Shown here piece by piece: positions 15,678 through 22,640 of a stretch of DNA of 64,000 nucleotides. The stretch comes from Chitinophagaceae bacterium. Its GTDB lineage: Bacteria; Bacteroidota; Bacteroidia; Chitinophagales; Chitinophagaceae. The DNA lies in NCBI GenBank assembly GCA_016708765.1, contig JADJFD010000006.1:124001-188000 (forward strand), given 5' to 3'. The translations under genes were made by a program, and so were the position numbers. Below the pieces are notes generated by a model, which was not told the origin of the DNA, did no database searches, and worked only from the letters and a program-made list of their open reading frames with translations. Numbering within the stretch: the stretch's first letter is position 1; every line of letters starts with the position of its first letter.

Positions 15678-16463
15678 ATGAATCTCTCCTTAGAAGAAAA
15701 AAATGCAATTATTTGTGGCAGCACACAGGGTATTGGTTTGGCCATTGCTGAAGAATTGGCTTTGCTTGGAGCTAATTGTACTTTAATCGCAAGAAATGAA
15801 GAAGCGTTGCAAAATGCGGTGCAAAAACTGGATACACAATTAAGGCAACAGCACAATTATTTAGTTGCGGATTTTAGTAAACCGGATGAAGTGAAGAGTG
15901 TTATCGAAAAACATGTTGAAACAAATGCTGTTCATATATTAATAAACAATTCCGGCGGTCCTGCTGCCGGGCCCATCATCGATGCAACAGAAGAAGCATT
16001 TCTAAATACTTTCAACCAGCATTTGATTTGTAATCATATTTTAACTCAAGCTGTTGTTCCTTCCATGAAAAATGAAGGGTATGGTAGAATTGTAAATATT
16101 ATTTCAACGTCTGTTAAAATTCCATTGAAGAATTTGGGAGTTTCCAATACAATCCGTGGAGCTGTTGCCAGTTGGGCAAAAAGCATGGCGAACGAATTGG
16201 GACAATTTAATATTACAGTCAATAATGTATTGCCGGGGTTTACTGCCACAAACAGATTATCAACGTTGATTGACAATATTGCAAAAAAAGGAAACACCGT
16301 TGTTGATATTGTAGAAAAAAACATGACAGAGGAAGTTCCAATGAAGCGTTTCGCAGATGCTTCTGAAATTGCTTCTGTCGCTGCGTTTCTTGCATCACCA
16401 GCTGCTTCTTATGTAAATGGTGTAAGCATTCCTGTCGATGGCGGAAGGACGGGGAGTATATAG
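15678..16463 (+). CDS. Short-chain dehydrogenase/reductase of the kynurenine cluster
   Basis: 261 residues from the ATG at 15678 (MNLSLEEKNAIICGSTQG). The cofactor site is GSTQGIGLAIAEELA and the NNSGG motif is present (INNSGGPAAG). The usual catalytic Y-x-x-x-K is not: the place reads GVSNTIRGAVASWAKS, a Ser/Arg version known from an SDR subgroup. The end AAFLASPAASYVNGVSIPVDGG is FabG-like. First gene of the plus-strand arm of the cluster. The reaction is unknown; a role in reducing a muconate-level intermediate is an inference developed in the findings. Confidence 0.8.
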   Translation: MNLSLEEKNAIICGSTQGIGLAIAEELALLGANCTLIARNEEALQNAVQKLDTQLRQQHNYLVADFSKPDEVKSVIEKHVETNAVHILINNSGGPAAGPIIDATEEAFLNTFNQHLICNHILTQAVVPSMKNEGYGRIVNIISTSVKIPLKNLGVSNTIRGAVASWAKSMANELGQFNITVNNVLPGFTATNRLSTLIDNIAKKGNTVVDIVEKNMTEEVPMKRFADASEIASVAAFLASPAASYVNGVSIPVDGGRTGSI

Positions 16464-16470
16464 TTAATTG

Positions 16471-16484
16471 GTTTATTGGTTAAT
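16471..16484 (+). repeat. Left arm of 14-bp inverted repeat flanking the four-helix-bundle gene
   Basis: GTTTATTGGTTAAT; its exact complement is at 16923-16936. Confidence 0.6.
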
Positions 16485-16531
16485 CAGTTTATTAGGAGGG
16501 GTCTTATAGTTTTAAATTTTCTTATAAAAGC

Positions 16532-16909
16532 ATGGATTATACTTTAGAGAAATTGGAAGTGTATCAACTGGCTGAAGTTCTTTCTGATGAGATTTGGGAG
16601 ATTGTAATAAAATGGGACTTTTTTCATAAGGATACAATAGGCAAACAAATTGTCAGGTCAGCAGATTCAATTTCGGCAAATATTGCCGAAGGCTACGGAC
16701 GATTTTTTTATAAAGAGAGTAAGCAGTTCTATTTTTATTCAAGAGGTTCAATTCAAGAAACAAAATCATGGATTGGGAAATGCAAAAGAAGAAAAATTGC
16801 AGATGACAAAAAATGTGAAGAGCTCCTTCAAAAAGCTGAAACAATTCTTGTTAAACTAAATGCTTATATCAAATTTATTTCCAAATCATCAAAACACAAT
16901 CCAAAATAG
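16532..16909 (+). CDS. Four helix bundle protein (S23/IVP family)
   Basis: 125 residues, all helical, matching the family first seen as proteins in 23S rRNA intervening sequences. Signature segments are LEVYQLAEVLSDEIWEIV, QIVRSADSISANIAEGYGR and YFYSRGSIQETKSWI. The relatives form pentameric barrels and include the accessory protein of diversity-generating retroelements, but no reverse transcriptase is present here. It interrupts the kynurenine arm between the SDR and aldehyde dehydrogenase genes and is bracketed by a perfect 14-bp inverted repeat, suggesting it came in as a unit. Confidence 0.85.
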   Translation: MDYTLEKLEVYQLAEVLSDEIWEIVIKWDFFHKDTIGKQIVRSADSISANIAEGYGRFFYKESKQFYFYSRGSIQETKSWIGKCKRRKIADDKKCEELLQKAETILVKLNAYIKFISKSSKHNPK

Positions 16910-16922
16910 CAGGGTATTCCAA

Positions 16923-16936
16923 ATTAACCAATAAAC
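16923..16936 (-). repeat. Right arm of 14-bp inverted repeat flanking the four-helix-bundle gene
   Basis: ATTAACCAATAAAC, the exact complement of 16471-16484. Confidence 0.6.
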
Positions 16937-16958
16937 TAATAAACAAATAAACTTACAC

Positions 16959-18425
16959 ATACCATATCATTTAGAGAACTATATCGGTGGAAACCTTATC
17001 GGTCCGCTTAGCGGAAATTTTATTGACAATTTTAATCCTGCTACAGGAGAAGTTGTTGGTCAAATTCCTGATAGTAATGAGAAAGATATAAATATTGCAG
17101 TTGAATCTGCTAAGAAAGCTTTTCCTGCTTGGAGTGTTTCCCCAGTTGAGCAGCGATTCAGAATCCTCAATCGCATTGCAGAACTAATCGAAGAAAATCT
17201 AGATGAATTAGCAATAGCCGAAACAAATGATAATGGTAAACCTCTTTGGTTAGCAAAGCAAGTTGATATTCCGAGAGCATCTTCTAATTTCAGATTCTTT
17301 GCAACAGGCATAATGCACTTTGCAACCGAGAGTCACAATATGGAAGACAAAGCAGTAAATTATACACTACGTCAGCCGATTGGAATTGTTGGCTGTATCT
17401 CTCCTTGGAATTTACCATTGTATTTATTCACCTGGAAAATTGCACCGGCATTGGCAGCTGGTAATTGTGTAATTGCCAAGCCATCTGAAGTAACACCTAT
17501 TACTGCATTTTTACTTTCTAAAATTTGTAAAGAAGCAGGCTTGCCGGATGGGGTATTAAATATTGTTCATGGAACCGGTGCTGTTACTGGCGAAGCCATT
17601 GTAAAGCATCCCGAGGTAAAAGCCATTTCATTTACTGGAAGTACAAAAGCAGGAGAACGAATTGCAAGTATTGCGGCACCTAAGTTTAAAAAATTATCAT
17701 TGGAACTGGGCGGCAAAAATCCTAATATCATTTTTGCAGATGTGTATAATAATGAAGAGTCGTGGAAGAAAATGTTGTTCAATACAATCCGTTCTTCTTT
17801 TGCCAATCAGGGAGAAATCTGTTTGTGTGGTAGCAGAATACTAATTGAGGAAAGTGTTTATGAAAAGTTCAAAATAGATTTTATTAATTGGATAAATAAA
17901 GGATTAAAAGTTGGCGATCCATTAGAAGAGGAAACAAAACAAGGAGCTATCGTAAGTAAAGTGCATTTTGATAAAATAATCCGTTGCATTGATACAGCAA
18001 AACAGGAAGGCGGAAAAATTTTATGTGGTGGAAAAGCAGTGAAGCTTGAAGGTCGTTGTGCAAATGGTTTTTTTATTGAGCCAACTGTTATTGAAGGTCT
18101 TGGCCCTAATTGTCAGACAAACCAGGAAGAAATTTTTGGCCCTGTTGTTACACTACAAACTTTTAAAACAGAAGAAGAAGCTATTGAACTGGCGAATGCA
18201 ACTCAATATGGATTAGCTGCAAGCATCTGGACAAATGATATTTCTAGAGGCAACCGTGTGGCGGCAAAAGTTGAAAGTGGCATCATCTGGATTAATTGTT
18301 GGCTATTAAGAGATTTAAGAACTCCATTCGGCGGAGTAAAGAATAGTGGAGTAGGTAGAGAAGGGGGTTGGGAAGCTTTGAAGTTTTTTACTGAAGCGAA
18401 GAATGTTTGTATTGAGTATAATTGA
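16959..18425 (+). CDS. 2-aminomuconate-6-semialdehyde dehydrogenase, start codon unclear
   Basis: NAD-dependent aldehyde dehydrogenase of about 488 residues. Recognisable are SPWNLPLYLFTWKIAPALA, the cofactor loop SFTGSTKAGERIA, LELGGKNPNIIF with the catalytic Glu, FANQGEICLCGSRI with the catalytic Cys, and TPFGGVKNSGVGREGG. The first ATG in frame (17313) would delete over 100 residues of the N-terminal domain. Homology-like sequence (ENYIGGNLIGPLSG, FNPATGEVVGQIP) runs back to an ATA at 16959, with a stop at 16932 and no ATG, GTG or TTG between. Oxidises ACMSD's product to 2-aminomuconate. Confidence 0.9.
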   Translation: MPYHLENYIGGNLIGPLSGNFIDNFNPATGEVVGQIPDSNEKDINIAVESAKKAFPAWSVSPVEQRFRILNRIAELIEENLDELAIAETNDNGKPLWLAKQVDIPRASSNFRFFATGIMHFATESHNMEDKAVNYTLRQPIGIVGCISPWNLPLYLFTWKIAPALAAGNCVIAKPSEVTPITAFLLSKICKEAGLPDGVLNIVHGTGAVTGEAIVKHPEVKAISFTGSTKAGERIASIAAPKFKKLSLELGGKNPNIIFADVYNNEESWKKMLFNTIRSSFANQGEICLCGSRILIEESVYEKFKIDFINWINKGLKVGDPLEEETKQGAIVSKVHFDKIIRCIDTAKQEGGKILCGGKAVKLEGRCANGFFIEPTVIEGLGPNCQTNQEEIFGPVVTLQTFKTEEEAIELANATQYGLAASIWTNDISRGNRVAAKVESGIIWINCWLLRDLRTPFGGVKNSGVGREGGWEALKFFTEAKNVCIEYN

Positions 18426-18458
18426 GTATTGTTTATTGAGCATTGAATATTGAGCATT

Positions 18459-18875
18459 ATGTCTGGGATTATAAAAACTGAAAACGCATCAACTCCCCTC
18501 GGAGCTTATCCTCATGCAAGACGGGTGGGGAATCTTTTGTTTCTTTCTGGTATTGGCCCAAGAAATCCAAAAGACAATTCAATACCAGGATTGGAATTAG
18601 ATGCTGATGGTAATATTATTCAATACGATATTGAAGCAGAATGTCATTCTGTATTTGCTAATATCAAAGCAGTATTAGAAGCAAGTGGAAGCAGCTGGGA
18701 TAAGATAATTGATGTAACTGTTTTTCTAACTAATATGAAAAAAGATTTTCCGGTTTATAATAAAGTTTATGCAGAATATTTTACTTCGGTACAGGCTTGC
18801 AGAACAACAGTAGAAGTAAAAAGTTTGCCCACGCCGATTGCGATAGAATTAAAAGTAATTGCTACAATTGATTAA
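18459..18875 (+). CDS. RidA-family 2-aminomuconate deaminase
   Basis: 138 residues from the ATG at 18459. RidA/YjgF fold with STPLGAYPHARRVGNLLFLSG, GLELDADGNIIQYDIEAE, VFANIKAVLEASGSSWDKI and the C-terminal PIAIELKVIATID. The Pro-Leu-Gly-Ala-Tyr-Pro-His opening and slightly enlarged length match the 2-aminomuconate deaminase branch (NbaF/AmnD-like) rather than housekeeping RidA, which has an invariant Arg for imine hydrolysis (here in QACRTTVEV). Its place between the semialdehyde dehydrogenase and kynureninase supports the assignment. It would hydrolyse 2-aminomuconate to 4-oxalocrotonate and ammonia. Confidence 0.85.
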   Translation: MSGIIKTENASTPLGAYPHARRVGNLLFLSGIGPRNPKDNSIPGLELDADGNIIQYDIEAECHSVFANIKAVLEASGSSWDKIIDVTVFLTNMKKDFPVYNKVYAEYFTSVQACRTTVEVKSLPTPIAIELKVIATID

Positions 18876-18876
18876 A

Positions 18877-20151
18877 ATGAACTTTCAAAATACACTTGCC
18901 TTCGCTAAAGAATTAGATAGCAACGATTCGCTGAGAAGTTTTCGTGAAAAATTCTTTATACCTCAACATGAAGGGAAAGACTGTGTTTACTTCACCGGGA
19001 ATTCTCTTGGATTACAACCCAAAACAACTTCTCAATATGTACAGCAGGAGCTAGATGATTGGGCTAAACTAGGAGTAGAAGGACACTTTGAGGCAAAGAA
19101 TCCATGGATGCCCTATCATGAAATCTTTCCAAAACAGTTGTCTAAAATTGTTGGGTGTAAAGAAAATGAAGTAGTGGTGATGAATCAATTAACTGTCAAT
19201 CTGCATTTGCTGATGGTTAGTTTTTACCGGCCAACAAAACAACGATATAAAATCATTTGCGAAGCAAAAGCATTTCCATCTGACCAATATGCATTTGAAA
19301 CACAAGCCATCTATCATGGCTATAAAGCAGAAGATGCTGTGATAGAAGTGGCGCCAAGAGAAGGCGAACATACTTTACGAACAGAAGATATTCTTTCAGT
19401 TATAAAAGAACATGGTGACGATGTTGCTGTTGTTTTATTTGGCGGAGTAAACTATTACACTGGTCAGTTGTTTGATTTAAAAATGATAACAGAAGCTGCA
19501 CATTCCGTTGGTGCTTATGCCGGGTTTGATCTGGCACATGCTGCAGGAAATGTAGAATTACAATTGCATGACTGGAATGTTGATTTTGCCTGCTGGTGTA
19601 CTTATAAATATTTGAATAGCGGACCTGGTGGAGTAGCAGGTGCTTATATACACGAAAAGCATGTTACAAATAAAGAGTTGCCAAGATTCGCAGGTTGGTG
19701 GGGGTATAAAAAAGAAACCCGTTTTAAAATGGGAAAAGGTTTTGACCCAATTCCATCAGCAGAAGGATGGCAGTTGAGTAATGCTCCCATTTTGTTAATG
19801 GCAGCTCACAAAGCTTCATTGGATATTTTTGAAGAAGCAGGAATGGAAAGATTGCATGAGAAGAGAAAACAGCTAGCTGCATATCTCCATTTTGTATTGA
19901 ATGATATTAATAGGAGGCAAGTGGAGAAGGTTTTGGAAATAATTACTCCGGCGAATGTTGTTGAAAGAGGTTGTCAAGTTTCTATCATGATGTTGAAAGA
20001 TGGCAAGAGGGTATTTGATGAACTAACAAAGCAAGGTGTAATTGCAGATTGGCGGGAACCAAATGTGATTAGGATTGCACCTGTACCCTTGTATAACTCG
20101 TTTGAAGATATTTTTAGGTTTGGAGAAATTATTAACTCAATATTAAAATAG
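18877..20151 (+). CDS. kynU: Kynureninase
   Basis: 424 residues from the ATG at 18877, one base after the stop of the RidA gene. PLP-dependent fold-type I enzyme cleaving (3-hydroxy)kynurenine to (3-hydroxy)anthranilate and alanine. Visible motifs: YFTGNSLGLQPK near the N-terminus, NQLTVNLHLLM, AFPSDQYAFETQ, GFDLAHAAGNVELQLHDW, and the PLP-lysine strand CWCTYKYLNSGPGGV (Lys about residue 243), then RFAGWWGY. Because kynurenine monooxygenase follows, the physiological substrate is probably 3-hydroxykynurenine. Confidence 0.96.
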   Translation: MNFQNTLAFAKELDSNDSLRSFREKFFIPQHEGKDCVYFTGNSLGLQPKTTSQYVQQELDDWAKLGVEGHFEAKNPWMPYHEIFPKQLSKIVGCKENEVVVMNQLTVNLHLLMVSFYRPTKQRYKIICEAKAFPSDQYAFETQAIYHGYKAEDAVIEVAPREGEHTLRTEDILSVIKEHGDDVAVVLFGGVNYYTGQLFDLKMITEAAHSVGAYAGFDLAHAAGNVELQLHDWNVDFACWCTYKYLNSGPGGVAGAYIHEKHVTNKELPRFAGWWGYKKETRFKMGKGFDPIPSAEGWQLSNAPILLMAAHKASLDIFEEAGMERLHEKRKQLAAYLHFVLNDINRRQVEKVLEIITPANVVERGCQVSIMMLKDGKRVFDELTKQGVIADWREPNVIRIAPVPLYNSFEDIFRFGEIINSILK

Positions 20152-20214
20152 TCACAAAAACACAAAATAAACTTAGAGCCTGAGTCTTTATGCCTTAGGG
20201 CAAAAATGAGTTTC

Positions 20215-20309
20215 CCTTGGGAAAAAATTTTTTTTTTTTTTTTTGGGGTTTCCCCTTTCTTCTTTTTTAAAAAAATTTTTTTTTTTTTAAAAAAAAAAAT
20301 AAAAAAAAG
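20215..20309. other. Aberrant homopolymer tract before kmo (probable sequence artefact)
   Basis: Runs of T and A of 7-16 bases dominate, broken by GGGGTTTCCCC. Nothing else in the window looks like it. It lies exactly where the start codon of kmo should be. I see no hairpin-T signal, RBS or promoter core that makes biological sense of it. Confidence 0.7.
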
Positions 20310-21646
20310 AAATTACTATAATCGGTGCTGGCCTCGTAGGTTCATTACTATCAATCTATTTAGCTAAAAGAGGTCACAAGGTTTCTATTTATGAACGCCG
20401 TAGTGATATGCGAAGAGAAGATATGAGTGCAGGTCGTTCTATCAACCTTTCTTTAAGTAATAGAGGATTTCTAGCATTTGGAAAAGTAGGGTTAACAGAT
20501 GAGATAAAAAAAATATGCATCCCAATGCATGGCCGGCAAATTCATAATGTTGATGGGTCAATCACATTTCAACCTTATGGAAAAGAAGGACAATATATCA
20601 ATTCAGTTTCAAGAGGCGAGTTGAATAAGCAGTTAATGACAATTGCCGAAGAGCATGGCGTCAATATTAATTTTAATGAGAAGTGTACAACGCTGGATTG
20701 GAAGAATGATAAGATCGAATTTGAGAACACAGCTGGTAAACAACTGCCATCCTCCAAAGCTGATATAATATTTGGTGCAGATGGAGCATTTTCTGCTGCA
20801 AGACTACAACACCAGTTACAGCATGATAAATTTGACTATCATCAATACTATATTGATTGCGGATATAAAGAATTGTCAATCCCGCCAAATGAAGAGGGAG
20901 AGTTTGCATTAGAGCCAAATGCATTGCATATCTGGCCACGGAAAGATTATATGCTGATTGCATTGCCAAATCTTGATAAAACATTTACCTGTACTTTATT
21001 TTTTCCGTTTGAAGGTGAATTATCTTTTGATAAAATAAATACAGAAGAAAAAGTAAAACAATTCTTTGCTACCAATTTTGCTGATGTAGTTCCACTTATG
21101 CCAGATTATGTGAATGAATTCTTCACTAATCCAACATCTTCATTAGTTACTATAAAATGTTTTCCATGGGTAAGGGACGATAAATTTGCCCTTATCGGTG
21201 ATGCAGCCCATGCACTTGTTCCTTTTTTCGGACAAGGGATGAATTGCGGTTTTGAAGATTGCCGCATACTAGATGAATTGATAGAAAAGAATGGTGATGA
21301 CTGGCATAAAATTCTTTCGGAGTATCAAACTCTACGCAAGCCAGATGCAGATGCTATTGCAGATATGGCTGCAAATAATTTCACAGAAATGCGGGATAGA
21401 ACAGCCGATCCGAAATTTTTATTACAAAAGAAAATAGAAGCAAGACTTCATGAAAATTATCCTGATAAATGGATACCAGCCTATTCTCAAGTTACATTCA
21501 GTCCGCATATAAGATATTCAGATGCATTAGCAAGAGGAAACAGACAGGAAACAATAATGCAGGAAGTAATGACTATGACTGATATTGAAACAAAATGGGA
21601 GAGTGAAGAAGTTGAAAAAATGATATTGGGGAAGTTAATCGGTTAA
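20303..21646 (+). CDS. kmo: Kynurenine 3-monooxygenase, 5' end corrupted
   Basis: FAD-dependent aromatic hydroxylase converting kynurenine to 3-hydroxykynurenine. The dinucleotide fold ITIIGAGLVGSLLSIYLAKRG starts within five codons of the tract above; then YERRSDMRR, SINLSLSNRG, IFGADGAFSAAR, and the FAD-ribityl motif GDAAHALVPFFGQGMN. The first in-frame ATG (20408) would remove the whole GxGxxG fold, and a TAA lies in frame at 20300. A plausible original start is ATGAAAAAAGAAATT at this place, spoiled by an A-run error. About 447 residues remain. Last gene of the plus-strand kynurenine arm. Confidence 0.92.
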   Translation, partial: KKEITIIGAGLVGSLLSIYLAKRGHKVSIYERRSDMRREDMSAGRSINLSLSNRGFLAFGKVGLTDEIKKICIPMHGRQIHNVDGSITFQPYGKEGQYINSVSRGELNKQLMTIAEEHGVNINFNEKCTTLDWKNDKIEFENTAGKQLPSSKADIIFGADGAFSAARLQHQLQHDKFDYHQYYIDCGYKELSIPPNEEGEFALEPNALHIWPRKDYMLIALPNLDKTFTCTLFFPFEGELSFDKINTEEKVKQFFATNFADVVPLMPDYVNEFFTNPTSSLVTIKCFPWVRDDKFALIGDAAHALVPFFGQGMNCGFEDCRILDELIEKNGDDWHKILSEYQTLRKPDADAIADMAANNFTEMRDRTADPKFLLQKKIEARLHENYPDKWIPAYSQVTFSPHIRYSDALARGNRQETIMQEVMTMTDIETKWESEEVEKMILGKLIG

Positions 21647-21754
21647 TTGGTTTATCGGTTAACTGGTATTGTGATATAGTCAAAGATTTTATGAATTATC
21701 GAGATGTATTTCCTAATAAACTATTTAACTAGTTAACTAATTAACTTTGATTCC

Positions 21755-22555
21755 ATGACTCGCAGCCAACTAATCGAACAAATTCAAACAAAGAAATCCT
21801 ATCTCTGCGTTGGTTTGGATACTGACATTACTAAGATTCCTAAGCATCTTTTGACAGAGTCTGATCCTGTTTTCACTTTTAATAAAGAAATTATTGATGC
21901 TACGAAAGATTTATGTGTAGCTTATAAAATTAACACCGCTTTTTACGAAGCACTTGGTTTGAAAGGCTGGGAGGCCATGGAAAAAACTGTACACTATATT
22001 GGCGACGAGCATTTCAAAATAGCAGATGCGAAAAGAGGAGATATCGGCAACACATCTGACCAATATGCCAAGGCATTTTTTGAAACTATGCCATTTGATT
22101 CAATCACTGTTGCGCCGTACATGGGAGAAGACAGTGTAAAGCCATTTTTGCAACATACTGGTAAGTGGGCAATTGTTCTTGGGCTAACTTCCAATAAAGG
22201 GGCGAATGATTTTGAATTGCAACAGACCGGTGATGGATTGTTGTATGAGAAGGTATTACAAACTGTTTCAAAATGGGGAACACCAGATAACCTGATGTTT
22301 GTAATAGGCGCTACGCAAGCTGATGAGTTTATCAATATTCGAAAATTAACTCCTGATCATTTTTATTTGGTTCCCGGTGTTGGGGCACAAGGCGGCAGTC
22401 TCAAAGAAATTTCTGAAAAAGCAATGAATAAAAATTGTGGCATTCTTGTAAATGCTAGCCGTGCTATTATCTATGCTTCTGAAGGGAAAGATTTCGCTGA
22501 AAAGGCAAGAAAAGTAGCACTGCAATACCAGCAGGAAATGAGCACTTATTTATAA
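21755..22555 (+). CDS. pyrF: Orotidine-5'-phosphate decarboxylase
   Basis: 266 residues, matching the longer type-2 OMP decarboxylase. LCVGLDTDITKIP, FNKEIIDATKDLCVAYKINTAF, the catalytic DAKRGDIGNTSDQYA, VAPYMGEDSVKPF, TSNKGANDF and VPGVGAQGG are in the expected order. It makes UMP in pyrimidine synthesis in the cytoplasm. About 100 bases of AT-rich spacer with GTTAATTGG-type repeats separate it from kmo, so it is probably independent of the kynurenine arm. Confidence 0.94.
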   Translation: MTRSQLIEQIQTKKSYLCVGLDTDITKIPKHLLTESDPVFTFNKEIIDATKDLCVAYKINTAFYEALGLKGWEAMEKTVHYIGDEHFKIADAKRGDIGNTSDQYAKAFFETMPFDSITVAPYMGEDSVKPFLQHTGKWAIVLGLTSNKGANDFELQQTGDGLLYEKVLQTVSKWGTPDNLMFVIGATQADEFINIRKLTPDHFYLVPGVGAQGGSLKEISEKAMNKNCGILVNASRAIIYASEGKDFAEKARKVALQYQQEMSTYL

Positions 22556-22640
22556 TCGCATCTCATTTCTTCCTTATGTGTAAAAATTTTCCTGCGCATT
22601 TGATTTATCCTTATTTTCATTTTCCAAAATTGGTTAATTT

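Noticed and set aside
16532..16909. Diversity-generating retroelement accessory gene
   Set aside because: No reverse transcriptase, template repeat or variable repeat is seen nearby.
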